Assembly: GCA_020736575.1 (NCBI GenBank)
Contig: JAGPYM010000043.1
Span: forward strand, 12,501 to 76,500
DNA: 64,000 nt
Direction of reading: 5' to 3'
Origin: Thelonectria olida
Taxonomy: Eukaryota; Ascomycota; Sordariomycetes; Hypocreales; Nectriaceae
Shown one piece after another: positions 33,487 to 42,876 of the stretch (position 1 is the first letter of the stretch; the number at the start of each line of letters is the position of its first letter). The notes under the pieces are model-generated. The model was not told the DNA's origin. It saw only the letters and a list, made by a program, of their open reading frames with translations, and made no database searches. Made by a program: the position numbers and the translations under genes.

Positions 33487-34717
33487 TTACTTTGGCCAAA
33501 GATTTGTCCAAGTTTGACGAGTTCTTTATACCGCCGACTTTCCAACGGAAGTGATTCTTAGATGTCGGTTTCACTTTATTTAGTTGAATTTTATTGTCAT
33601 AAAAAGCAGTTATGGATAATTCCAAAGTTATGTGTCTGTAAGAGCAGAATGATACCCCCACGGACTCTCATGTTTTGCTGTACGTGTCAATGAGTGCCTG
33701 AGGATGGCTTGTCCCTCTGTCAAGTTAGTTAACTGTGTCTTTAACTGAACTCGCACTAAGAAGCCAAGCGCTCCCGTCTTATGTGAAGGCTGGTACCGGA
33801 AGACAGTATTCGCAAAAAAAGAGAGAAAGAGAACGTGGTGCCTAAGGAAAAAATGGTCGAGTTGGTGTGGGCTTATCTGCATGAACCCTTCAGTACCTCA
33901 GGCCAGAGCGTCTTGATCTGAGAATACCAATTGTATTATACTGGTCTTTCATATTTTCCAATAGACATTGGCGATAGTTTTCTCCCTGCGCAGGAAGTCT
34001 AACCACAAGCACCAAGTGAGGGCCGCCTATTGTGCGAGTTCCTCGTCGACGAGAATGGTGTGTAGTTTCCCTGTTACCTAGTCGGTGATGCCACGAGCAG
34101 AATGTTTAGGCAGAGCATTTAGGGGTTATTTAAATATATATACAAAGGTGCTATAGCTTTATCGCCATATTCTGAGGGAGGAACATGGCAAATTAGGTAT
34201 CAGCAATCCCCGATGCCAGACTTTAGCCAATGAAGTCATACCGGATTACAGACATTGGGAGTAGCAAGCGCTTTGTCACGGTCTCGGAGAAACGTCATCA
34301 AGGTCCCGAAACATCATTCGACCTGTGTCTGTTCGTTCAAGCACTGTGCTGTATGAATGTTAGAAGAGGGTCAAGAAGGCATATGATATTCATAGTCGTG
34401 CCACTCGGGCTTCGGGATAGTTATGCCCGAGCTGCGCGGGACATAGCCTCAAAAGTTGCACCATTACATACTGGGTAATCAGGAGGACGATCCACGCGTC
34501 TCTTAGAAACATGAACCCTGATCATCCCCCACAGGAAAGCGCCGTACAACATGAAGGGTGCAGGATTCGTAATATTCATTCGTACTCGTCAATGTTTCTA
34601 ATATAAATAGGGGCGTGGGGCACACATGCGGCTCTGCGGGACGTCAGAGCAAGCAATCAACTTCGTAAACATCTTCAATCGTGGCTTCGTAAGACATCAA
34701 CTTCATGCCGCACCTAA
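33487..34717. other. intergenic, with an isolated TATA-like box
   Basis: No gene recognised. ATATAAATAGGGG on the plus strand at 34601-34613 is a strong TATA-like match that points into the 3' end of the minus-strand gene at 34718-36400 rather than towards any plus-strand gene. Confidence 0.4.
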
Positions 34718-36400
34718 TCAGCTCTCCTCCTGCCGATCAAGTTTGCCAGCCAATGTGCCCCCGTCGAGAATGCTGCCAAACATGGCGGCCTCAAACAGAT
34801 AATTGATCTGCCAGGCATGGTGGTTCGCATGAGCGATGAGCCAGACCATTTCAAGCACCAGGCCCTGGGAGTAAAGCTTGGCCATGCAAATCCTAGAACC
34901 CTCGACAAGGTTTTGTTCGCGTCGTTCATCAACCTGGCCCCCCTTGACATACTCGAGCGGGCCCGTGACAAGGAACACCCAGAGCTCTTCCAGAAACGGC
35001 TCCTCGCGGTTGCGATCGAGAAACCGGCGGACATGATCGCACGTGTCTTCGCCGCTGCATGCATATTCGGCATCGAGAGGTCTGGAGAAGCCCGTCGTTC
35101 GGTAATCCTTGTCAAACACCTCGTCGAAATCCGCCTCACGCGGAGGACAAGCAGGCGTCTTACGGGCTTTGGGCCAGCCCAAAACTGCACGCCTGAAGAA
35201 CATGTGCCGATCATTCTGGATGTGCCATGTGTAAAGTGCCGCGCACATCCTGGCCACCGGCTCATGCCACCTCTGGGTCAGCATCCTGGCTCCAGTCGTT
35301 GCGTAGGCGTCATACACTTTGCGCAGGACGTCCTCGCTCACGATGCCCGTGTCTGTAATATCCGTCACATTGAGAAACGAGTTCATGACCTCCGAGTTCA
35401 ACAGGTCACATCCCACATCGACGACATCGGTTCCCGGAGAGCTGAAGACCAGGTCGCTCATTACCGCACCAGGGTCGAAGCCCCGTGCCGTCGCCTCGGC
35501 TGCCATACCCAACAGGCTACTCTCAGACAGGGAGACGATCTGCGCCGTGCGTCGGTCAAGTCGTGCCGAAAGATTCGTTAAGTGCGTCTTGTGCTCCTTC
35601 TCCAGCGCGATCTTGCCCTGGATATACCGTTTGCCGACACAGACGGCATCTCGCCGTTGACGGCCCTCCGGAGTGCGCAGTGCGTGCGGATCGGTCAAGC
35701 CTTTCTGCAATAGCGAGTCCAGTGATGGAAAGACGTAGTTGTAGCCGTGCTCGTAGTAGAAGGCCATGTCGGTGACATAGTTGGAAAACATGGTTGGCGC
35801 GTCAGCGGCGCCTATGAGCAAACTAGCGATGCCACAGCCGAACAGTGCGTTGTTCGTCTTCAAGGCTTCGGGCCAGCCCGCTGCCCCAAAGCTGTCCAGG
35901 ACTGTGTCTGAAGCGTGGCTCAACCCGGTACCCTTTGGCGGCAGGATATTGCCCGCTGCGTGTTGAGCTTGTTTCCAGCTCTCGAGGGCAGGGCATAGTT
36001 GCAGATGGACCAGCCTTGCTCCTGATTCTGGGGAAGACAAGGATTCTGCTTTGCCCGGGGGCGTTTCTAACACATCATCGGCGTCCCCGAATACTTCACT
36101 GACGAAGTCTCGGGCCTGAAGGGATAAACTTTCCAAATCCTCCGCAGTGCCATGTTTCATGATGGTTCTCGCTTCCGAATAACCAGCATGAATGGGGAAA
36201 GGATCCTGTCTCAGCTTTCGACCTAAGAGCCTCCTAAAACGATTCCGCAGACCCTTGCCCCAGAAATATGGGGTAATCCCAACTGAGCTGCCCTGGAAGG
36301 CGTCGTTCTTCGGCTCTTTGACTTTGATCTTGAGCCCTTTGAGGGAAAACTCGCTCCAGTAGCTTTGGCGAGGCAAGGGGAGACACCAAGAAGAAGCCAT
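34718..36400 (-). CDS. unrecognised intronless 560-residue protein
   Basis: First ATG at 36400 (MASSWCLPLPRQSYWSEF); the frame is open above it to 36505 but only with non-ATG codons. The protein is soluble-looking, mainly helical, with no signal peptide. Distinct parts: a basic stretch (RNRFRRLLGRKLRQD, about residue 45), a segment rich in Ala/Gly (FGCGIASLLIGAADAPTMF, about residue 185), an acidic region with DVVDVGCDLLNSEVMNSF (about residue 320) and a His-rich end (WLIAHANHHAWQINYLFEA). The Asp and Asn-x-Ser-Glu-like spacing and paired helices faintly recall non-canonical class I terpene synthases. That is a guess and the metal-binding motifs are not clearly met. Codon use and GC content look like a live gene. 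Confidence 0.72.
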   Translation of the reverse strand: MASSWCLPLPRQSYWSEFSLKGLKIKVKEPKNDAFQGSSVGITPYFWGKGLRNRFRRLLGRKLRQDPFPIHAGYSEARTIMKHGTAEDLESLSLQARDFVSEVFGDADDVLETPPGKAESLSSPESGARLVHLQLCPALESWKQAQHAAGNILPPKGTGLSHASDTVLDSFGAAGWPEALKTNNALFGCGIASLLIGAADAPTMFSNYVTDMAFYYEHGYNYVFPSLDSLLQKGLTDPHALRTPEGRQRRDAVCVGKRYIQGKIALEKEHKTHLTNLSARLDRRTAQIVSLSESSLLGMAAEATARGFDPGAVMSDLVFSSPGTDVVDVGCDLLNSEVMNSFLNVTDITDTGIVSEDVLRKVYDAYATTGARMLTQRWHEPVARMCAALYTWHIQNDRHMFFRRAVLGWPKARKTPACPPREADFDEVFDKDYRTTGFSRPLDAEYACSGEDTCDHVRRFLDRNREEPFLEELWVFLVTGPLEYVKGGQVDERREQNLVEGSRICMAKLYSQGLVLEMVWLIAHANHHAWQINYLFEAAMFGSILDGGTLAGKLDRQEES

Positions 36401-37932
36401 TTCGATCGACGCCCGGAAATTACCTAGATTGATAGCGCAAGAGTCCGAGCGTTGGATCCCTACGAGTATTTGTACTTTGACGAACACAATGCCATCGTGT
36501 AGCAATGTCGGATAGGGTCCATCTGCTGTTCGGACGAGTATCTCGATATAGTAAGAAAGGAGGTTGATCTTTGCTTGCGTGGTTACGTGGTTTCGCGGGC
36601 TTCAATTCAAGTTGGACGAGACAGCCCCGCCAGCCTGCAAGACTTTCCCTGTTGGACATTGCAAACCACTTGGTTATCTGTGTCTGCTAGGTCTAGGATC
36701 CAGTATGTGCTCCATATTCAGGCCGTATGGCAGCCAATTGCACCTCCTTACCAATGTAGTACGTAGTATAAGAAGAACACTCGCTGAGGGAGTTTCAGAC
36801 AAGGGAGAGATTCTTGCGCGACGGGCATGGCACCCATTAAAGCGCGATGAGAAGACGACATGATGTCTCTTGCATCGAGATGCCTGGATAGCGTGAGAGA
36901 GAGATGGGATGTCAAATAGCCAATAGTCAATAACCAAACTCTGAGGAGTGGCCGAGACGAGGGTATGTGGCGGCTCGACTTACAAGCTCATAACCCATAA
37001 ACTAGATGATGCAGGCATTCAAACCGAGCCACTGCACAATGAAGTATCAACAATCCCATCTTAGGAAGTTGTGGCAAGAGTACGCGTCTGGGGAGCTAAC
37101 CGGGTAAAGGAGATGCCGAACTGGATCATGATGCCAATGACTCAGCTTTCTCTAAGTGCTTAAAGTGGTAGATGTACGTAACCTGCTTGAAGCCTTGTGG
37201 ACCAAGGAAGAACAGACGTGACCAGGTTTCGTGGCGGCAAGTTGGCGGCAATTTTGGCAAAGCCTGGTTGTGTGCATGGAATCCTTCACCCTCTCGTCAA
37301 CCTCAGGGCCGGATAAGTTATGGATCTTGCAAGACTTTGCTCCATAATAGGGACACGTCAGAAACAAACTAGTTCGACACCTAATGGCCTTATCGCGGAA
37401 CATCACCAGACCAACACGCGGGGCAAACCCCGTTTCGGCCTCGCCTATTTACATACCCAGTTGCAAGGGGCCACCATGCTGTGCCGCGACCGGCAGTTCT
37501 ACGAAGAATGCAGGGTATGTTCGCCGACCTTTATACCTAATCCGTATCAAATGGGGAACTGTACCAGCTCCTAGACGAAGTCTCCAACTCTGAAGGTTTG
37601 ATCTAGATGTCAGCTGGGTTCAAAGCGAGAGTTTTCGGACTCGGGCTCGATTGCGCACAACGAAGTATATGCCCAATCCGGATCAAGCAACTGATCAGGC
37701 TCTCTTGATCACAATCCTGGCATTGTGCGGCACGGCTCTTGTCGCAGCCTCGTCCAGTTATTACGTAGCTCCGAAATGACATCGTCTTTAATACAAGTGC
37801 CGGTCCAGTCTTTCCCACACGGAACAACCTCTTCGACGTTCCTCTTTGAAGGCCTCTTTGAAGTCCACATCCATCAACTTGACCGACCACAGCCAAACAG
37901 GACCTATATAAAGCCATGCAATCTAGGTCACA
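36401..37932. promoter_or_regulatory. intergenic between divergent genes; TATA-like box at 37905
   Basis: About 1.5 kb without a convincing gene. TATATAAAG (37905-37913) lies only about 20 bases before the ATG at 37933. Either transcription starts at or past that ATG and a later start is used, or the box is not the functional element. Confidence 0.4.
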
Positions 37933-39129
37933 ATGACGCCACCCGAAGGCGCGACATTAATTCGATATCGCTCACTGAACACTACCGAGAGCGAGGTACG
38001 GCTGCTCGAACTGAAATCGCCTTCGACCAACGACATCAACGAACGTGTCGTGTGCCGCTTGGTGCACGAGAGGATAAGCGACTCGCCCGAATACATCGGT
38101 CTCTCAGCCCTCTACGGCGATGTTGCCGTCACCGAGCCCATCGTCGTCAATGGCTCCAGGATAGCCATCCCCGCGGACCTCGCCGAGGCACTACGATACG
38201 TCCGAGCCGTCTTCCTAGCCCCTTCACCGCCAACCCCCGATTGTTCGACAGCCGATCTTCACCAAACCCGGACCGAACCGCCGGCGCCGCCCAAGAAACC
38301 CCCTGGCTGGCTCCGGTCCCTCTTCAAGAACATGCGACTCATGCTCGCCGAACCGCCCAAGCAGGGTTCGTCGCGGGGAGGCACACCGCCTCTGCGGATA
38401 TGGCTTGACTTGCTCTGCATCAACAGGCGAGACGCGCGTGAAGAGGCCGAGCGACGCTCGCATACGGCGCTTGCATATCGCCATGCAAAGATGGTCGTTG
38501 GCTGGCTGGGGCCGAGGGATTCAACTTCCGATCTCGCTATTCATATCGTTCGGGCGTGGGATAAATGCATGCCTGCCTCATTCGGCGAGCCAGGCGATCG
38601 TGAAGCCCATCCGGAGGACTACGCACCCATCATGCAATGGATGGGGCCCGTCGCCCATCTAAGTGATATCCCCGAGGGCATCACAGACCCGCGAGAGGTG
38701 CCGAGTTATAAGGCTATATCAGGGTTCCTCAACAGGCCCTACTTCCGCAACACTTGGATCCTCGAGGACATGGCTCAGGCGCGATTCCCGGCTTTTCTGC
38801 TGGGCGACGATATCGTGAACTGGATGCAGGTGCTAAGGCTCAACCGCGTCAACGAGGACATCAAGGACCACGGAGCAGCCATGTTCCCGGATGAGTTGCG
38901 ACCGTTGCTTGAGTACATGCCTCTCGGCAGTGTCTATGCATTTTTGAAGGAGTTTGATATGCGGCAGAAGCTGGAGGGCAATTCACGGGTGGTGCTTACC
39001 AACACGACGGCGAGCTCGGTGAGGAGTTCAACATCGATAACAGGCCTGCGGAGTGTGGAAAGCACCAAGGCAGCAGCAAGAGGTGGTGGAACGTTGAAGG
39101 CGGATCAATTAAGCAGAATATACCCATAG
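37933..39129 (+). CDS. HET-domain (heterokaryon incompatibility) protein
   Basis: Read as one exon of 398 residues. The HET signature is clear: an N-terminal FIRYRSLN-like strand (residues 9-16, LIRYRSLN), GLSALYGD, then WLDLLCINRRDAREEAERR and RHAKMVVGWLGP, and further on YFRNTWILEDMAQA. A Pro-rich insertion (about residues 100-145) separates the first and second HET blocks. HET proteins trigger cell death or growth arrest on non-self recognition; the HET domain is a TIR-like fold by published structure work. After residue about 350 the sequence turns Ser/Thr-rich and low-complexity, while another frame looks more protein-like and runs to TGA at 39252-39254. The true C-terminus is therefore uncertain. 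Confidence 0.83.
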   Translation: MTPPEGATLIRYRSLNTTESEVRLLELKSPSTNDINERVVCRLVHERISDSPEYIGLSALYGDVAVTEPIVVNGSRIAIPADLAEALRYVRAVFLAPSPPTPDCSTADLHQTRTEPPAPPKKPPGWLRSLFKNMRLMLAEPPKQGSSRGGTPPLRIWLDLLCINRRDAREEAERRSHTALAYRHAKMVVGWLGPRDSTSDLAIHIVRAWDKCMPASFGEPGDREAHPEDYAPIMQWMGPVAHLSDIPEGITDPREVPSYKAISGFLNRPYFRNTWILEDMAQARFPAFLLGDDIVNWMQVLRLNRVNEDIKDHGAAMFPDELRPLLEYMPLGSVYAFLKEFDMRQKLEGNSRVVLTNTTASSVRSSTSITGLRSVESTKAAARGGGTLKADQLSRIYP

Positions 39130-40130
39130 ATTGGAATACTGTCTACAATACCAAGAGCAGCATTAGTCAATACTTGGAGCCCTGCTATGATGACGTTTGT
39201 GATGAGCTTACACATGCTCCAAATCACCACCTCGATCACGAAAATTTAGATTGAAGATGGTCCAAACGAGACCCTTCAAGTCCATTTAATGGACGATTTG
39301 GTCCTTCCGCCAACTGGTCAAAGTCAATGCAGAACCGGGTCCCAATTTTTCTATGCACCATCTCTAGTGACAGACAAGAATGCTATTGCTAGAGGGCGAA
39401 GTCATACTCGTCTCCAAGATGCAGAAGTAAGGACCGGTAGACAGGACAAGTGGGGTTGAGACGAGGAGCCTACCAATGCGCATGTGAGCCAGGGTCGGGC
39501 CGAGTAGACCGCATAGGGCTGTACTCAAGTATTAATTAGGCTTGTTCTATTAGTTAGTAATTAGGTATGTACATGTCTATCTAGCTTATTGATCGAGATG
39601 ATCTTCAGGCAGTAATGACAGAGGACAGATGTAGTTCTCGTGCTGACAGCTTGGTGAGCGTTGAGGTTAATTATTGTCGTTCCTTCAACTTTGCGAAGTG
39701 CGCTCAATCACTTTCATTGCAGTAGCCAGGTCTGTAAGGTTGTCAAAGAGCACGTATTCAACCTACGTCGTTAGAACACTGTCCTTAATAGCAACTTACA
39801 AGTCTCAGGAGAGAACTCTGAGATCAGACCAAGACGCTGGCTGCACCAATCGGACCGGTGGAAGGTCCACATTCACATCTACTTCAGCCAAGTTAGAGCT
39901 CGTCCGTTGTACCCAAAGCGATTTGGTGTTGTTGGACTTTGGCGACAGCACACAAAGATTGTAGGTATGAGTATTGATTGCAAGCTAAAAGCTTATTGCG
40001 AATAATTGAGAGTATCCAATCATTGCCACAAATGAAGAAAAGCCACCTCTCAGCCAGATCACCGTCCATTTCCATCCCCTTCATCATTCATCCCTAAATC
40101 CCATCTCTTAACTAGAAATGTTTCGCACAC
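39130..40130. other. intergenic, first 125 bases possibly coding
   Basis: 39130-39254 may be the true end of the HET gene in another frame. The rest holds no recognisable gene. Confidence 0.4.
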
Positions 40131-40499
40131 CTAGTAAAGACCGACGACAATGTCACCCTTGACGCGGGCAGTGAGGTGGACCTCGGCCTCGAGGTCAAGC
40201 TTGATGCCGACGAGGAGAGCGGCGGAGGTCTGCTTGCCCTCCTCGTCGGTGGCACCCTTCAGGAGCTGGCCTGCAAAGGCGTTAGAGATTTCTCGAGGTT
40301 GTTGAATATGCTGTAGGGGAAGTCACTTACCGGCGGGCTGACCGAGGCCAGTGGCGGTGGGAAGGGGAACGACGAACTGGTTGCCAGACTCGTTCTGGGA
40401 AGTGTTGAAGGAACTAATAGGCATGCGTGTTAGTGATTGAATCGAGGCCGAGGAGAGGAGTTGTTGGAGGAGGAAGTCTTACGCGACCTGAGCAGACAT
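40131..40499 (-). CDS. small conserved fungal protein (79 residues), beta-rich
   Basis: Three exons on the minus strand: 40499-40483, 40413-40331 and 40270-40131 (240 nt). Too short per exon for ordinary frame scans, yet all splice sites are canonical (GTAAGA/TATTAG, GTAAGT/TTGCAG) and frame is kept. Exon 3 encodes LLVGIKLDLEAEVHLTARV followed by KGDIVVGLY and TAG, an alternating hydrophobic/charged pattern expected of two long beta strands. Codon use is strongly biased to C-ending codons, suggesting high expression. TATATAA on the minus strand at about 40616-40622 lies some 120 bases upstream. Function unknown. The ending matches that of the protein at 63317-63795. Confidence 0.82.
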
Positions 40500-42495
40500 G
40501 TTGATTGTTGGGGGTGGTGAGAAGAAGGTTTGAGAAGATGATTGAGGTGATTGGTGATTGAAGTGATGAGTGTGATGATGAGAAAGTTCTGGACAATGAG
40601 GGAGGATTTGGACCGTTATATAGGCAAGATGATCACACTGCCAAGTCTTCAAGCCGTGTATGTCGACTCATGATCCTCGACAGTATTGCACCTTGTTACC
40701 CGGCAATTGCAACACATAGATTCACCATATAGATACATTGATGCAGCTCGCTCGAGAAGTGATGGATATCGCGCCTCTTGCATATGCGAAAATGATGTGG
40801 CGTTGGGGCCCCCGCAAGTGTTCGGAGATTGAGATGCAGGACTTGACACTTTTCAACGCATTGGCCAACGATTGCCGCGTGAATCGGAAATCTTCGGTCG
40901 TGGCGGGTGTGAAGAACGAGAATGTATTTCATGCATGAAGCTGTTGATTCGTTGCGGATCGCCACATGCAAGACTGACAGGGAACAAGGACACATGCACA
41001 AATCGGATGGCTTGCGTGTCGATGGAGATCATGCAACAACCCGAAGAGCCTGACTTGAAGGGGTCTGGATGGAGGTGTTGGCGGTTCTACAACAGCAAAG
41101 TCAATGGCACAATGGATTCATCTCTTTGCACCGTTACACTACTTAGTATTCGCCTTTTATTTTCGTACGGCTAATTCACTTGTCGTTGACCTCCTCTGTC
41201 TCTGACACTAAGCATGTTCATACTATGTACATCTCTCTCCAACCAGCTTCATCCCTGCATCTCCTCTAATGAAGCTGAATAACACGCGCCACCTGGACAT
41301 ACTGTGGGCCAACGGGAGAAGCAAATCTTCGTTCCGAGCCGCCCGTCCGATGGCGACCGATCGGGATGATAGGTCCACTGACCGGGAACAGGTGGCAATC
41401 AGTTATCGTCTATTCAGATATGTCAATGCGAAAAGAAAATAATTCATTAAACGTGATGAGTTGTCTTGTTATTAATCGGGTGGTTGGGTTGACTGACACG
41501 GAAATGCAGAAATTGGGGCAGGCTTGGAAGCTGGTTACTGCTCGTCTCTCTCGATAGTCCACAGCAAGAATTAATTGCAACACTCCAACTGCCCACTACT
41601 TTACTTTTGATGTTCCGTAGTTAGTGGAGGCACAAGGGAAATTCCGGGATCATGAAGTCTTCGCAGCCACCTCTTGGATTGTGTGTGTTAAGTGATGCGC
41701 GCTTGCACTTTGTGAGGTCTCAGTGATCCGTGAAATGCTAATTCAGTTGCTGTCGAAGTTCAGAAGTATGATCTACGACTAACAATGGCTTAAACGCAAC
41801 ATGACCGTGTCAAATATTATCGGGCCATGGTCGAGACACAAGTACCCAAAACAACCAGCGATATCGGCGTCCTCCTCATGATCAGTGTTTCAGCTTGCGC
41901 CACGAACGGCAGTAAACATTCCGTTCTTTACAGCCTCGAAAAGGTGTTTGAGGTTAAAGTAAACCTACCCTAGACGCGGACACGAACATCCGGAGCCCAT
42001 GGGGTGGCGTGTTTCCCAACGCTACAGCTGTTCTGCCATCCCTTGCTCGATCTTGGTTTAATTTCGAGTCTTCAGTAACCACGTAGCTTACTCTCTCATT
42101 CTGAACCATTATTCGTTGCTTCATCTTTGTGGTATTTTCTAGGAAGAAGGTTTTCTTATGCTTGAGTTGCCAGTAAGCCGCCGTCGATGTTACCAAGAAA
42201 AGGATATAGGGATTACTGAGAGACAGTATTGCGATAAGCGGAATAATGTCAAGCTGCTGAGGTAGACACAACTATCTACCAGTCGAAATGGATTCCTTCT
42301 CGAGTAGGATGCAATTTAATAGCGCCGTTGGATATCACGTACGTATGAGACTTGATAGATGATGGGTGAGAGAACTACATGTGATGGAAATCCCTGTTTT
42401 GAATAATCCAGCCTCCATTTCTGGGTTTACTAGGTACAAGCTTTCAGTAATATTCTTCGCACGGACTAGGAATCACACTGTGAGTGTGTTGTTGG
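40500..42495. other. 2-kb intergenic region
   Basis: No gene recognised. A minus-strand 105-codon frame at 41954-42271 contains one hydrophobic segment (LDIIPLIAILSLSNPYILF) but no other support. Confidence 0.4.
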
Positions 42496-42876
42496 CTACT
42501 CTTGCCCGGCTTGGTCGACCCCCGTCGTTGTTAAGAAGGTGCCGTTGAAATCGAAGGGTTGATTTTCTTCCTCCTCACGGAGGAATGAGTCAAAGTCGAA
42601 GCTATCCAACACGTTCCCGGTCTGCAAAGGATTGGCAAGTTCCATGCCGCTGTCAATAGACTTATCGACATTTCCAACCGGATCCTGTGTCAGATTAGCG
42701 ACCTGGTCGCCTCCCGCCATTGTCGAGAAGGTGCCGTTGAAATCGAAGGGGAGGTATGAGTCAAAGTCGAAGTCATTTAAGACGTCGCCGGTCTGCATAG
42801 GATTGGCAAGTTCCAGGCCACTAAAGTCAACAAGCCCACCGGAATTTCCAACCGAATGCTGTGTCATATTAGCGAT
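42496..42876 (-). repeat. two tandem repeats encoding an acidic FDFD tail
   Basis: Two direct repeats of about 170 nt encode IANMTQHSVGN...GLELANPMQTGDVL...FDFDSYLPFDFNGTF and VANLTQDPVGN...GMELANPLQTGNVL...FDFDSFL...PFDFNGTF. The second carries an extra Arg/Glu-rich heptapeptide. A third, aborted start (GVDQAGQE) follows the second. They form the last exon of the STAND gene if the short intron is real. Confidence 0.85.

Noticed and set aside
34817..35581. 254-codon plus-strand frame inside the orphan gene
   Set aside because: Antisense; Arg/His-rich composition typical of a shadow in GC-rich DNA. The minus frame is longer and more protein-like.
37725..38408. 227-codon plus frame overlapping the HET gene
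   Set aside because: Arg-rich and out of phase with the HET motifs.
41954..42271. 105-codon frame with one hydrophobic segment
   Set aside because: A single hydrophobic stretch is weak evidence and the flanks give no exon support.
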